From assembly GCA_937925925.1 (NCBI GenBank), contig CALANA010000145.1, forward strand, positions 1 through 43,118: a stretch of DNA of 43,118 nt, read 5' to 3'. Made by a program: the position numbers and the translations under genes. The notes under the pieces were generated by a model. It ran no database searches. It was not told the DNA's origin and saw nothing but the letters and a program-made list of their open reading frames with translations. The stretch is from an uncultured Chloroflexales bacterium. Lineage in GTDB: Bacteria; Chloroflexota; Chloroflexia; Chloroflexales; Chloroflexaceae. Below are positions 31,650-41,900 of this stretch, in pieces (the first letter of the stretch is position 1; every line of letters starts with the position of its first letter).

Positions 31650-31755
31650 GCAGGCACGGCGGTACGATGTCAGATCCGTGGACAACGTGCCAGCCGCTGG
31701 CCTCCATCCAGGCGAGGGCGGCGGATTCGACGACGGATGCGGTGAAGGCGGTCAT
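31650..31755 (-). pseudogene. hsdR: Type I restriction enzyme HsdR, N-terminal fragment
   Basis: [20 protein letters not shown] then [12 protein letters not shown] matches the N-terminus of HsdR proteins (family pattern FTESVVExAALAWLExLGW, HGPDIAP). Its ATG overlaps the stop of the RhuM-Fic gene by 4 nt, so the two were one operon before the hsdR gene was broken. Confidence 0.75.
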
Positions 31756-32618
31756 GGCTGCGGCCCCGCGAGCATGGTTTCGATCAAACGGATCATCACG
31801 TCCTTGTCTTTCGCATCGGACTTCGCCACCAGCAGGGCCAACGCTGCCAGGCCCACGTCGTTGATCACCGGCTCACCGCCGTGCAGCAGCCGGCCGTTGC
31901 GCGCCAGAAAATCTACGAACAAAAACGCTCTGGTGCGCTTGTTGCCGTCCAAAAACGGGTGGTTCTTGATAACGAAATACAGCAGGTGCGCGGCCTTGGC
32001 TTCGATGGTAGGGTAGGCCGGCTTGCCAAACACCGTCTGCTCCAGATTGCCCAGTATGGCGGCGAAGGCGTCGCCGCGCTCGCGCCCGAACAGGTCGGAC
32101 GCCTCGCCACACGCCAGCAGATCGACCTTGAGTCGGGCAATCGCGGCGCGCGCCTCCTCCAGCGTCGGCAGCACGCCACCCGGACTGCCTGCGGGTGCCG
32201 TCAACCGCCTTTCGTCGTAGCGCTGTAACCACAGGAAAGTCTGGGTAAAGCGTGCGATCACATCCACCAGGCCGTGGCCCTGCTCGGCCGTCAGTGCCTC
32301 GCCTGCGGCAGCCTTTTTGACCAGTTGCAGCGCCGCTTCCAGCTCGGTGGCGTTGCGCTCGAAGCGCTCGCGATCCAGGCTGAAGCCCCGCGTCAGGTAC
32401 TCGCGCAGCACCCGCGTGGCCCATTGACGAAAGCGCGTGCCTTGCAGCGACTTGACCCGGTAGCCGACGGAGATGATGACGTCGAGGTTGTAGAACTTCA
32501 CCGGCTTGTCTGAGCCAGCAACGTGCAAATGTTGCACATTGCTTTTCTCGTCCAGCTCGCCTTCAGCGGAGAAGAAGACGTTCGGGTGTGATGACCTGTC
32601 AGCCGGCAATGTCCACAT
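31752..32618 (-). pseudogene. RhuM-Fic protein, 5'-truncated (Fic domain intact)
   Basis: The open frame is 288 aa. From about 32567 it reads as RhuM family (GELDEKSNVQHLHVAGSD, FYNLDVIISVGYRVKS, FRQWATRVLREYLTRGF), followed by a complete Fic/Doc domain with HPFLDGNKRTRAFLF, the active-site HPFxxGNxR motif used to AMPylate or otherwise modify target proteins. The N-terminal ~55 residues of RhuM (the winged-helix-like DNA-binding part) are missing. Upstream bases look like the proper sequence with a small deletion and frameshift near 32590. RhuM-Fic genes commonly sit between hsdM/hsdS and hsdR, as the adjacent hsdR start suggests. A shortened but active Fic protein remains possible. Confidence 0.7.
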
Positions 32619-32839
32619 GCGTGCGCAGGTCTTCCTCCCAGGCGCTTAGTAGGTGACTGTCGTCTGTAAGATGACAGTCACTTAAAGGTCGGGTAGCAGG
32701 CGGTCGTGAGGGATAGGCGTAGGTGACTGTCTGTCGGTTGATGACCTGAAACAGCGCTACTGGGAGGCCCATGATCTGGTTGAACGGTCGCACTGGCCGA
32801 TCATCTTGTTGCACGCCCAGGAACACCCCGTCAAAACCA
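32619..32839. other. Decayed spacer with inverted repeat
   Basis: GTGACTGTC (32653-32661) and GACAGTCAC (32673-32681) form a 9-bp stem, with a third copy of the word near 32722. A minus-strand frame (FNQIMGLPVALFQVINRQTV and so on) vaguely recalls part of a restriction-associated protein but is too short to name. Confidence 0.35.
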
Positions 32840-33036
32840 TTACGCTATGTCCACGGGACGGCCCAGGAGTCGCTCAATCTCGTACTGAAGACCTCCCAGG
32901 TCGAACGGGCTGCGTCCGGGTTCCATCTCCACCAGGAAATCAACATCACTCCGGGTGTCGCTTTCCCCCCGTGCAACCGAACCGAACAGGCGCACGTTGC
33001 GCGCACCGTACTTTAAACACCGCTCTATCTGGTCTT
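32840..33036 (-). pseudogene. MNT-type nucleotidyltransferase fragment
   Basis: Minus-strand text EDQIERCLKYGARNVRLFGS, VARGESDTRSDVDFLVEMEP, and LGRPVDIA-stop. It holds the GSxARGExxxxSDxDxxV nucleotidyltransferase core of minimal nucleotidyltransferases (antitoxin partners of HEPN toxins). There is no start codon: the 5' end runs directly into the GCTTTGCGCTCAGACC repeats at 33037. No HEPN partner gene remains beside it. Confidence 0.7.
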
Positions 33037-33070
33037 CGCTTTGCGCTCAGACCGCTTTGCGCTCAGACCA
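33037..33070. repeat. GCTTTGCGCTCAGACC repeats, downstream boundary of defence cassette
   Basis: Two tandem copies of CGCTTTGCGCTCAGACC. The 19-bp AGACCGCTTTGCGCTCAGA at 33049-33067 recurs identically and in the same orientation at 42921-42939. It stands 13 bp after the WYL gene's stop and cuts the MNT fragment. Confidence 0.7.
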
Positions 33071-33080
33071 TCTGGTACGG

Positions 33081-34127
33081 CTATGACTCCTCTGCCTGAG
33101 ACATATGCTTCCGGTATGTCTTAGCCATGCCATCAACGGTCGCACAAAACAACTCGATGAGTTCTGGTGGTTCCAACACTTCGCACGCGGAGCCATAGCG
33201 CAGGAGTATCTGCCGCGTCTGCCAGAGGTTTGTAACGGTTGCCGTCACTGTCGCGCTCCCGTCATCGTGGTAGGTAATCTCGGTGTCGGGGAAATAGGCG
33301 CTCACATCGCGGCGTCGAGCAACGGCTGGTACCAGTTGGTAGCGCAAGCGATAGCTGCGTGGTTTGATGCGTTCTCGAGGCAATACGGTATGCAAGACCT
33401 GCGCTGTTCCCGCCACAATGCGGTCAATGCGATAGGGGATAACAGCGGGGATTATTGCTGCCGGGTGGCGTGGTGCGACATCGAGCATGGTTGCATCCAG
33501 ATAGGTATGGCCCTCGGCACTAAAGTAGATGTTGTATGGAGCCACACGGTGGTGCGTATGCGTCTGATCGTCCGTATTGCTGCGATAGAGAAACGATAAT
33601 TCGCGTCGCTGCTCAATCGCTCGGCGGATCGTCGCAAGGGTGTCAGGATCAAGTGGATGCGTTGACGCACCAGGGAGTTGCATGCTCAGCGCGTGACGAC
33701 CCTGAGCATGTTCGCGCTGGCGGTGGCGGGGCAGCAGCTTCACAATTCGATCCAGCAAGGAGCGGACACTGGCATAGGCAGAGATATTGTTGCCTGCGGG
33801 AAAGCTGGCATCCAGGAATGATAGTGCTTCCAGGCAATCATCCGGGAGATCAAGCAGGGCCAGATCGCCCATATCTTCCAGAACGTAGCAGTTCATATGA
33901 CGATGAAAGCGTATCTGGCAGCCATATTCGCCCTTTAAGGCATCCAGATCGTTCTTCAGTGCGCTGACGGTATCGCTCGGATATCCTTCATCGCCAAGCT
34001 CATGTTGCACGACTGCCACCAGGTCATCGCGGCTCATTGGTCTCCGTAGCAGCGTACGTACCAGGATGAGCCGCCGCCGAAAGGTCAACCAGGAACTGCG
34101 TTTGGTGCCGCCTCTTGATGGTTTCAC
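33081..34127 (-). CDS. WYL-domain transcriptional regulator
   Basis: The product is 348 aa. The N-terminal ~75 residues are a helix-turn-helix region (RRRLILVRTLLRRPMSRDDL). The middle (~165-255) is the WYL ligand-binding domain (RRELSFLYRSN, RVAPYNIYFSAEGHTYLDA; the motif Trp is Thr). The C-terminal ~75 residues match the WCX extension (TNLWQTRQILLRYGSACEVLEPPEL). WYL regulators sense nucleic acids or nucleotides and control phage-defence operons such as BREX and CBASS loci. It is the last gene of the minus-strand cassette, and its ATG overlaps the previous gene's stop by 4 nt. Confidence 0.88.
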   Translation of the reverse strand: MKPSRGGTKRSSWLTFRRRLILVRTLLRRPMSRDDLVAVVQHELGDEGYPSDTVSALKNDLDALKGEYGCQIRFHRHMNCYVLEDMGDLALLDLPDDCLEALSFLDASFPAGNNISAYASVRSLLDRIVKLLPRHRQREHAQGRHALSMQLPGASTHPLDPDTLATIRRAIEQRRELSFLYRSNTDDQTHTHHRVAPYNIYFSAEGHTYLDATMLDVAPRHPAAIIPAVIPYRIDRIVAGTAQVLHTVLPRERIKPRSYRLRYQLVPAVARRRDVSAYFPDTEITYHDDGSATVTATVTNLWQTRQILLRYGSACEVLEPPELIELFCATVDGMAKTYRKHMSQAEES

Positions 34128-34369
34128 GCCTCTTGCTCCTGCTGATACTGTTGATGATGAGTCTGCCAGAGGATAAATCGTGCTATCAATACATTATGTG
34201 CCTGCCGCAGTGCGGGGGCCGCGTTGAGAATAAGGGCCTCCAGTTCTGCTGGTGCGTGTCCCCACTGGTGTACCGCGTTCTCATGTTGCACAAGCGGCAA
34301 CCAGCTTTCGAGTAAACGCAGATGCGCTTTGTGTGCGGCACGGTGTTCTCTCATGGCGATGCCTTTCAT
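34124..34369 (-). CDS. Small hypothetical protein inside the defence operon
   Basis: The product is 81 aa, almost wholly helical and rich in His, Gln and Ala (HAPAELEALILNAAPALRQA; C-terminal HHQQYQQEQEA). Its ATG shares one base with the stop of the McrC-like gene (TGATG), and its stop overlaps the WYL start. Tight coupling on both sides supports a real gene. No family is recognised. It may be a small subunit of the nuclease complex or an immunity factor. Confidence 0.6.
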   Translation of the reverse strand: MKGIAMREHRAAHKAHLRLLESWLPLVQHENAVHQWGHAPAELEALILNAAPALRQAHNVLIARFILWQTHHQQYQQEQEA

Positions 34370-36654
34370 CAGGATGCTGGTGCATTCAACATGGCTACCA
34401 GGCGGGGTAAAATTCCCTCGTGCCCGCCGTCCGACCTGCGCAGAATCCGGTCACGCACCATCTCGGCGTCTGTGCGGGTGGTCTGCTCGCCATGGGTAAT
34501 ACTATTCCGGGCCAGACGTATCGTGTTGAGTGTGCCAATTACCTCCGTGAATGCGGCAAGATCGGCCTGGCTGGGATGTACCGCTTCGCTGAGAAACACC
34601 TGCCAGTGCTGGCTGGTATGGCGCTGGTTGTACGCTGTTGTGACGGTGCCGTAGGTGAACTTGTTTGCCGGTATTCGTAGTTTGGACGGGTTGCCCGAAG
34701 TCTGGTACAACCGCCGCTTGAGTTCGAGTTCCAGTGCGCGCACATATTGCACCGCACAGGCGGCCCAATCCTGAATGCCCGCCTTTTTCAGCTCGCCGCG
34801 CACATACTCGCCGGATATCAGCATTTGCCGAACCTCCTCCGGCAATCCGCGGGGGGCATCTGCCGACTGCTGCCAGTATTGCCCAAAGATAAGTTCCAGT
34901 TTCTCTTCGATATCCAGCGTATCGGGTTGCCGGAATTCCCGATAGGTCTCGGTCAGTTCCCCAATAGCCTCAATCAAGCGCGAACGCGCCGCGTCTGCTT
35001 CTAAGCTCTCATCATCCTCAGCAATTTTGCTCTGCAATAGGTTGCGGAGTTGGGTAATCGTCTCAATCAACTGTTCCTGGCTCTGCACCCGCCGGATGAA
35101 AGGTGGTAACGCTCCATAAGACCCATCGATACCCATAATGTGGCAGAGTTGCGGGTTCTGCAGGCAGTCCTTCATTGGTGAGACAAAATCCATTCGCCGC
35201 TCGCTGATGTGGGGTTTGGGACAGATTGCCAGCACTTCATGCGAATCAGGACATCGGCGCGGTTCGGTGCCGCCAGGGTTGATCGTATCTCCATCTTGCA
35301 GGAACCCGTGACAGGCGATAGGAGGACGTTCAGGCAGCCACGCAGCAACGTGATTGAGCAAAATTCTCAGTTGGTCGTACAGCGTGTCAATCTGCTCCAT
35401 CGGGCGCAAGGCGTGCAGGTGTACCGCCATAGCAGGATCGACACTGCCGAGATAGCGGTCTGGTTTTGGATATAACTGCTTTGTCGATAGGTTTGCTGTG
35501 TCCGGGAGAATCAGGACGCCCTTGATGGCATCAACCAGTTGCAGATCAGCCAGCATGCGCTTGATAGCTCCGGTCGCCCGGTCAGGCTGCTGCCCGGTGA
35601 AGCATTTGGCATCAAGCAGCACGCCCGGTTCGTGCCAGATGGTCTGGTTGGTTTGCTTATCTTTGATGACAAGTGGATCGGCACGAGTGATGAAGTAATC
35701 CGGGCGCTCGCCTGGTGCGCCCTCCCAGGCGAGGTGTCCTTTCGGCTGCCGGTCATACACCAGACGAAACTGCCGCTGCTGCCACGTGAACAAGATCCGC
35801 AGTTGATCCGTCTGGATGTTCGGCTCAATCAGTTCGTTGTTCTCTGCCAGGAACCCCACCAGCTCCAGCGCGATCCAGAGTTGGTACAGCACACTCAGTT
35901 TTGCCTCATCATCCAGCACCCTGGTTGTTTGCACACTGCTTCCGTGACGGAGATGCATCTGCTCAAACCGTTTCCACCAGCCAATCAAATCACGATAAGC
36001 ATTCTTGCCCGGGCGCAGATGCCTCTCAACGGTGGTAATCAAGGATGGAACATTGTACGTGTGCGCGTCACGGGCCAGGGCGCGGAAGTGCGTGGTCGCC
36101 AGAGCGCGGCGCACACGATCTTCGAGTTGCACTAATTCTCGCTGCTCACCGGCGGTCAGCGGCGCATCAACAAATGGTGATTGCGTCCGCATGCGCTTGA
36201 GTGCCTGTGCATAGCTGTGCAAGACTGCCACGACGAGCCTATTCTCTGGTATTACAAAGCTGCGGCTGCGCAATGTGGTGGTAAACCGGGTCGGTGGCTG
36301 ATCAGGGTGTTCGTTCCAGGCACGCGCCAGTGATGTTGGCCAGTCGATCTGACCTCGCAGCGGCGGCTCCTCATCTAGCGTTTCGCGGGTAGCCTGAAAA
36401 CTCATCTGGCGGCGGATACGCGGCACAATCTCATCGAGCAGTTCGCCCGCCAGCGTGATCAGCGTCATATAGGCATCATACGTGCGGAGGTGTTCTGGCT
36501 GTGGCAGCGTGCTGTACGCGAACAGTTGGCGGAAGCGTCCACGAAAGGTGTGGCGGTCGTGGCGCAGCAGCAGGCGTACAACCCGCCGCTGAAGGTGTGC
36601 CTTAAATAAATGATGGGGCAGGCTGGTTGTGGCTGTATCAATCATATTGGTCAT
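34369..36654 (-). CDS. McrC-like PD-(D/E)XK nuclease (DUF2357-type) with C-terminal HEPN-like domain
   Basis: The product is 761 aa. The N-terminal ~250 residues resemble DUF2357/McrC partners (LRTYDAYMTLITLAGELLDE, RSRSFVIPENRLVVAVLHSY). The nuclease core follows: Asp319 in RPDYFI, then Asp348 and Lys350 in GVLLDAKCF. A Cys/His-rich stretch (~425-490, including RRCPDSHEVLAICPKPH) may bind zinc, then comes a helical linker (~510-600). The last ~150 residues are helical, with LARNSITHGE, an RNxxxH motif (Arg716-Asn717...His721) as in HEPN ribonucleases. Start ATG 36654 overlaps the McrB-like stop by 4 nt. It likely cuts invading nucleic acid when loaded by the McrB-like motor. The HEPN part is a motif-level inference. 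Confidence 0.78.
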   Translation of the reverse strand: MTNMIDTATTSLPHHLFKAHLQRRVVRLLLRHDRHTFRGRFRQLFAYSTLPQPEHLRTYDAYMTLITLAGELLDEIVPRIRRQMSFQATRETLDEEPPLRGQIDWPTSLARAWNEHPDQPPTRFTTTLRSRSFVIPENRLVVAVLHSYAQALKRMRTQSPFVDAPLTAGEQRELVQLEDRVRRALATTHFRALARDAHTYNVPSLITTVERHLRPGKNAYRDLIGWWKRFEQMHLRHGSSVQTTRVLDDEAKLSVLYQLWIALELVGFLAENNELIEPNIQTDQLRILFTWQQRQFRLVYDRQPKGHLAWEGAPGERPDYFITRADPLVIKDKQTNQTIWHEPGVLLDAKCFTGQQPDRATGAIKRMLADLQLVDAIKGVLILPDTANLSTKQLYPKPDRYLGSVDPAMAVHLHALRPMEQIDTLYDQLRILLNHVAAWLPERPPIACHGFLQDGDTINPGGTEPRRCPDSHEVLAICPKPHISERRMDFVSPMKDCLQNPQLCHIMGIDGSYGALPPFIRRVQSQEQLIETITQLRNLLQSKIAEDDESLEADAARSRLIEAIGELTETYREFRQPDTLDIEEKLELIFGQYWQQSADAPRGLPEEVRQMLISGEYVRGELKKAGIQDWAACAVQYVRALELELKRRLYQTSGNPSKLRIPANKFTYGTVTTAYNQRHTSQHWQVFLSEAVHPSQADLAAFTEVIGTLNTIRLARNSITHGEQTTRTDAEMVRDRILRRSDGGHEGILPRLVAMLNAPAS

Positions 36655-38894
36655 ATGGTTCGCTCAAACAATAAACGTTCCAGGCGCTCGGCAAACTGGG
36701 CCAGGTTCCTCCGTGGTCGATCGGCGTGGAACAGAGTGGTCAACACGTCATCCGGCACTTTCTCCTGCTCATTCGCGCTGATCTGCTCTGCCCGATCATG
36801 GGTCAGATAGGGTTGCCCCTGTTCATTTTTGATGCTTTGCAGGGCCATCATCTGCGCGTGACGCCGATTCGGGCTGATCACCTTTTCGAGGGCACGGTGA
36901 AACGTCTGCATGAATGTGTCGGCATCCGTAGTGCGCAGATAGGCCAGCAGCACCTCAATTTCGTCAGGAAACAGCACCTGCAACTGATCCGCCAGGGTGT
37001 CGGCGAAAGCGATCCCCAGGCGGGAACGCCATGCTGCTTCGTCGTGCAGATCAAGCTGCTTGAGCAGGCCAGACCCGAAAAAGGTGGTCGCCCAGGTGAT
37101 GGCCTGCGCCGTGCCGAACTGACGGTAGAGCCGAATGACCTCGAACAAGCGCCACCCTTCTTCAAAACAATGCTGTGCAGCAGTGTCACCGGCCCAGGTG
37201 TGTTCCCAGGGCACCTGGATACCTGGGGTAACAGTGACTAATCCAGCCCACTGTTGCCGGGTCGCATCAATCGTAATACGTTCAGGGGCGATGTGCGCAA
37301 GATGTTCCAGCACCTGGTGCAGCACCATCGCCTGTTCCGCATCACGTTCGGCGCGTGTCGGTGGCAGAATATCAATGAAGGTAAAGCGTCGCTTGAGCGC
37401 CTCACTCATCTCGTTCAGAAAGTGTCGGTCAAAAGTGTTCAGGGTGCCAATGATCCGAAAATCCCTGGGTATAGGTAGTGGAGCCGCGCCGCTGTCGATA
37501 GGCACCTGGAGGCTACTGGTACCGCCACCCAATGCGGTCAAAGCTTCACCCAGTGCCAGGTCAATCGGTGCTCGATTAAACTCATCGATAACCAACCAGC
37601 GACCACGGTAGGTAATCTTTTGGCCATCATCGGTAGCTACGGTGACAAGTTGCCGCTGTTTCGCCTGCCAGGTTGCTGGCACCTCCGTATCGACATCCCA
37701 GTTCTCAAAAATGGTCTGCGCCAGACAGCCGTAGGCGATCTGGTAACGCACTGCTTCATTTCTCATAATCGGAACAATACCACCAATGACATGCCGGGGT
37801 GTCCATTCATCGGTTGCAGTGACAACCCGGACAGCATAGGCGGTGGTTGTGTCAGGCACCATCTGATACGGTGAGCCATCAGGTGTATAGGCGGTGTTGG
37901 CAAGGTCGCCCGGTTTTTCTGCTTCCCACAGGATGCGAGGGAGCAGCTTTGCAAGTTCAGTCTTGCCTGTGCCTGGTGGCCCACTCAGGATGATATGTTG
38001 ACCGAGTACCAGCGCAACATAGATCCGCTCGATCAGGTCTTCGGGAAAGAGCAACCGGCGGCGTAGTACTCCGATACGTTCAGCAAGACGCTCTGGTGAA
38101 ATGAAAGCGAGTGCAGCATCTTCGATAGATACTGCCACAGTTTCGACAGGTGCTTCGTTTTCCAGCCAGCCGGGAATATCATGCTTGTGATCGCGCACCC
38201 AGACCATAAAAGGCTCATTTCCCCTATCAATGATCCGCGTGATCTGTGGCTCAGTTGTAGTTATCCAGGTAAATGCCTGCTGCATCGCCTGATAGTGTTC
38301 AGCAGTGGACACCTCTATTTCATTCGTGGTGGCTTTTAAGGAAAGCGTATCGGGGAGCGCACCATGCTGCCGCAATACATAGAGACCCTCACGGACGGTC
38401 GGCCAGACCACAATGACGTCACTATTCGGGTCAAGCCAGTACGCAAACAGCGAGATAAAGTAGGGACTTTTTCCTGGTGCTGCGAGTTTCTTGATCTGTT
38501 GTGGATGTCGTTGCTTTTCTGCGGTGAGAAAGGCAGCAAACGCCTCAAACCGTTCAGCAACATTCTGGGCATTCAACCCGTCGAGGATCTGACGTAATGT
38601 TGTTTCGGCTTCCCGATCATGGTTCCCGACGAGTTGATTAAGCGTCATCATCCAGGTGCCTTTTGCGCCCCAGTCGTCGTGTTCGGGCTGGCGTAAATGC
38701 TGGTTCAGTTCATCCCGAAATGTTTTGATGTCGGTATGCTGCTGCACAAAGTTACGAATGATGTGCTGAATCCCAGGCAACGTCTGCTTTCGTTTTTGAA
38801 TGAGCGTGCGTTGAAACTCAAGGAATTCATTGTCTTCAAGATACGGACGAGTAATCGCTCTCAGCCGATCGCCCGGAGAAATATGTGTTGTCAT
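36651..38894 (-). CDS. McrB-like AAA+ NTPase
   Basis: The product is 747 aa from ATG 38894 (GGAG 10 nt upstream); ATG 38915 would add 7 residues. The N-terminal ~260 residues match no DNA-binding domain I know and may be the target-recognition part. The AAA+ core has Walker A GPPGTGKT (~305-312), Walker B LVIDEFNRA (~434-442) and GTLNTFDRHF (~483-492), the NTxDR signature by which McrB-type proteins bind GTP, followed by EALKRRF (arginine finger region). The C-terminal ~230 residues are helical. It would form a hexameric ring that drives the McrC-like nuclease encoded next, whose start overlaps its stop (ATGA). Confidence 0.85.
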   Translation of the reverse strand: MTTHISPGDRLRAITRPYLEDNEFLEFQRTLIQKRKQTLPGIQHIIRNFVQQHTDIKTFRDELNQHLRQPEHDDWGAKGTWMMTLNQLVGNHDREAETTLRQILDGLNAQNVAERFEAFAAFLTAEKQRHPQQIKKLAAPGKSPYFISLFAYWLDPNSDVIVVWPTVREGLYVLRQHGALPDTLSLKATTNEIEVSTAEHYQAMQQAFTWITTTEPQITRIIDRGNEPFMVWVRDHKHDIPGWLENEAPVETVAVSIEDAALAFISPERLAERIGVLRRRLLFPEDLIERIYVALVLGQHIILSGPPGTGKTELAKLLPRILWEAEKPGDLANTAYTPDGSPYQMVPDTTTAYAVRVVTATDEWTPRHVIGGIVPIMRNEAVRYQIAYGCLAQTIFENWDVDTEVPATWQAKQRQLVTVATDDGQKITYRGRWLVIDEFNRAPIDLALGEALTALGGGTSSLQVPIDSGAAPLPIPRDFRIIGTLNTFDRHFLNEMSEALKRRFTFIDILPPTRAERDAEQAMVLHQVLEHLAHIAPERITIDATRQQWAGLVTVTPGIQVPWEHTWAGDTAAQHCFEEGWRLFEVIRLYRQFGTAQAITWATTFFGSGLLKQLDLHDEAAWRSRLGIAFADTLADQLQVLFPDEIEVLLAYLRTTDADTFMQTFHRALEKVISPNRRHAQMMALQSIKNEQGQPYLTHDRAEQISANEQEKVPDDVLTTLFHADRPRRNLAQFAERLERLLFERTI

Positions 38895-38950
38895 ACGCGC
38901 TACACTCCGTATCATCTCTACGTACCGAGTTCATATCCTAATATACGCTA

Positions 38951-41900
38951 TCACCGCACCATCGTCCAGCAGATCAGGTGCAGATCATCACGTGTGATGG
39001 TTTCGCTAGCAGGACTCAATGCTGCTGAGGCCGCCTGGTCAAGTGCGTATGCATCAACCATTGCCGATAGACCATCTAGCAGCACCGCAACATCGCCTGT
39101 ACTCCCATACGCGACATGCAGCGTGCGTATCTGGCGCACGAAAGGCGCAGGTAGTGGTTTGCGTAGCACGTTGTAGATCGCCTGCGCTACGGTTTTGTCA
39201 ACGTTGGGCCTGTTCCAATTGGCCTTGAGAATGGCGCTCACATCACGCTGCACTTTGTCTATCTGCTCCCCCAGCAACGCAGTAGTGCGACGTGCCTCCA
39301 CATCGCTCAGGATAGCCTGAGCAATCGCTTCAAGTGCCTCCTCTTGCTCTGCTGTCGTCAGCCACTCCTCGTCGCGCGCCTCACCTGGCGTTGCGCGGAT
39401 CAGGTCGTGAATCTCGAAGCGGTTGTCGATAGCATAGCGCCCTTGTGTGTGCCAGAAGCGCCAGAAATGGCGGTCTTTGTGGCGATAGTAGGCGAACACT
39501 CCGGTGGCTTGCCCCCGTCGGAGACAGCTATGAATGCCATCCGGCAGCATTTCCACCATCTCACGTCCGTGTTCGCGCAGGTAGGTAAGCAGTTGCTGCC
39601 GCATCATCTCATTGCCCGCCAGTTCAGACACCTGTCCCCAGAACTTCAGCGCAGAGTCGTCTCCGGCAGCCAGTTCGCGTAAGGTGTTGAAGGTGCGTTC
39701 ATCGATCAATTCGCCCAGTACGCTAGCATCCAGGCCGATGGTTTCGTTGATGGCCCGCAGGCGGTCTTGCAGCCGCTCTACCAGGCGCAGCAGGGCTTCA
39801 AGCTCCTGATCGGGAAAGATGTTGGATATCGTAATTGCCGTATGCACACTGCCGAGCCGGTCAATACGTCCGGCACGCTGGATCATCCGGGTCGGGTTCC
39901 AGTGCAAATCGTAGTTAATCAGGTGGGCAGCGTCTTGCAAGTTCTGACCTTCCGAAAGCACATCGGTGGAAATCAGCAGGTCATACTCCAGCTCTGGCGC
40001 AACGGAGACCCGGCTTGAATGCGGCGCAAAGCGCTCGATGATGCGCTGCCGTTCGCGTGGTGCAACATCACTCGACAGGCAGGTGCCGCGCATGGTGGAC
40101 AGTTTCGGGTCGGCACGAATTTGTTCCCATAAATAACGGGCGGTATCGCGGTAGTACGAGAAAATAATCACCTTCTGCCCTACCAGTTCATGCAGGTAGG
40201 TGCGGAACTGCGCCAGCTTGTGATCGCGTGCGGGGGTAATCGGCTCAATCAGGGCGATCACCCGGTTCAGCGTGGCGAGGTCGTGCTGGATGTCGCCGCG
40301 CAGTCGGGGCAGATCGTACGCAGCAGGTTCGACGGGTTGCAAGCGTTCCAGTGCCTGCTCCAATCCCAGGTCATCGCCATCCTCCTCCAACTGCAACAGG
40401 ACACGATGCGCACCACTTTGCAGCAGACGGCCCTGCTCAAACTCGCGCAGAAAGCGCTCCTCGAAGCTGCGCAAGCGGTGAATGCTGATGCGGAAGGCTT
40501 CCACGCTCGACTCGAACCGTTTCAGCAGGTTGGTCTTGAGCAGGCCCATCAGGGCGGTATTGACATTCTCCTGGCGGTGTTCAGCGTGGGTCTGCTGCTG
40601 CTTGTAGCCCTCAGCATTGTAGGCCGGCAGGTGCAACTGCTCAATAATGGCGATGATCTGGTCGAACAGACCGCTGTAGGTTTCGCTCAGACTATACTCG
40701 ATGGTGTCCAGGTGGCGCGTCGGGAAGCGCAGCGGCTGCCCATTGATGGTTGCCTCCGGGTAATTATCGTGAATGAAGCTGCGCGTGCGGCGGATGACTA
40801 CCTCTTCCAGCAGATTGAACAAGGTACTCCCGGCACCGCCCGCCGCCTCCGTCTCGCGGAAGTAGCGCCGCAACGAGGGGATACCAACATCGCGGAAGTA
40901 GCCGTCGTTGTTGCGTGTGAAGAGGACAAGCTGATGGTAAAGATCCCACAGCGTGTTGCTGATCGGAGTAGCTGTGAGCAGGATCACGCGCTTGGGGTCG
41001 CCGCTGCCAACGATCTTTGCTAGATTGTTGTAGCGGTTGGTACTCGCGTTGCGGAAGTTGTGCGACTCATCCACCAGAATGACCTCAACATCGGCAAAGC
41101 GACTCACATCCAGATCAGCCTGCCCCAACCGCTCCATGGACATGATACGCGCCGGGATGCGCGACTCATCGATCTCGCGTTCCCACATCGTCTGAAGCTG
41201 GGCAGGACAGATGATGAGTGCCCGCAGCCGCTGGTAGTAGGCGTAGAGTTCGAGCAACTTCTTGCCCACGAACGTCTTGCCCAGGCCCACGGCATCGGCA
41301 ACCATCACGCCGTGGTAGCGCCGCAGGATGCGCTGCGCCTTCTGGAATGCCTCGTTCTGGAAAGCGGTCAGTTCGACAATCGACCGCAGCGGGTCAATGT
41401 CCGGCGTGCTGTCGAGGTCGTCCTTGAAGTAGGTGTAGAGCGCCTTGATGTATACCTCGTAGGGCGTGTAGGGATAGCCGCCAAGCTGCGAACGCTCTAA
41501 CAGGTCGATCAGCGTGTCCTTGTAGTCTTCGCTCTGCGTGTCGTGCCACATGCGCGTGTACCAGGCGGAAAACTCCGCGACAATCGGCTGCTCCTTGTGA
41601 ACGGCGTTCAGTTCGGTGTTGGAGGTGAGGCCGTTGTGGGTGAAGTTGGAGGAGCCGACAATCGCAGTGCCGTCGATGATGTACGCCTTGGCGTGGAAGA
41701 ACGGCCCGGCGTAGCGCTTCACCTGCACGCCTTCCTGTCGCAAGAACTGGAGCAAATCTTCGACCAGGGCGCGGCTGCTGGCGCTGTAGCGCTGGCTGCG
41801 CAGGTCGTGCAGAATTTCGTCCGCGATGCGGCTCTCGCCAAACAGCAGGCGGAATTCGTTCAGGTGATACAGCCCGTCGCGCAGCATGCGGTAACCGCTC

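Noticed and set aside
40190-41023. 277-codon plus frame inside the helicase gene
   Set aside because: Antisense shadow of a well-supported PLD-SNF2 helicase.
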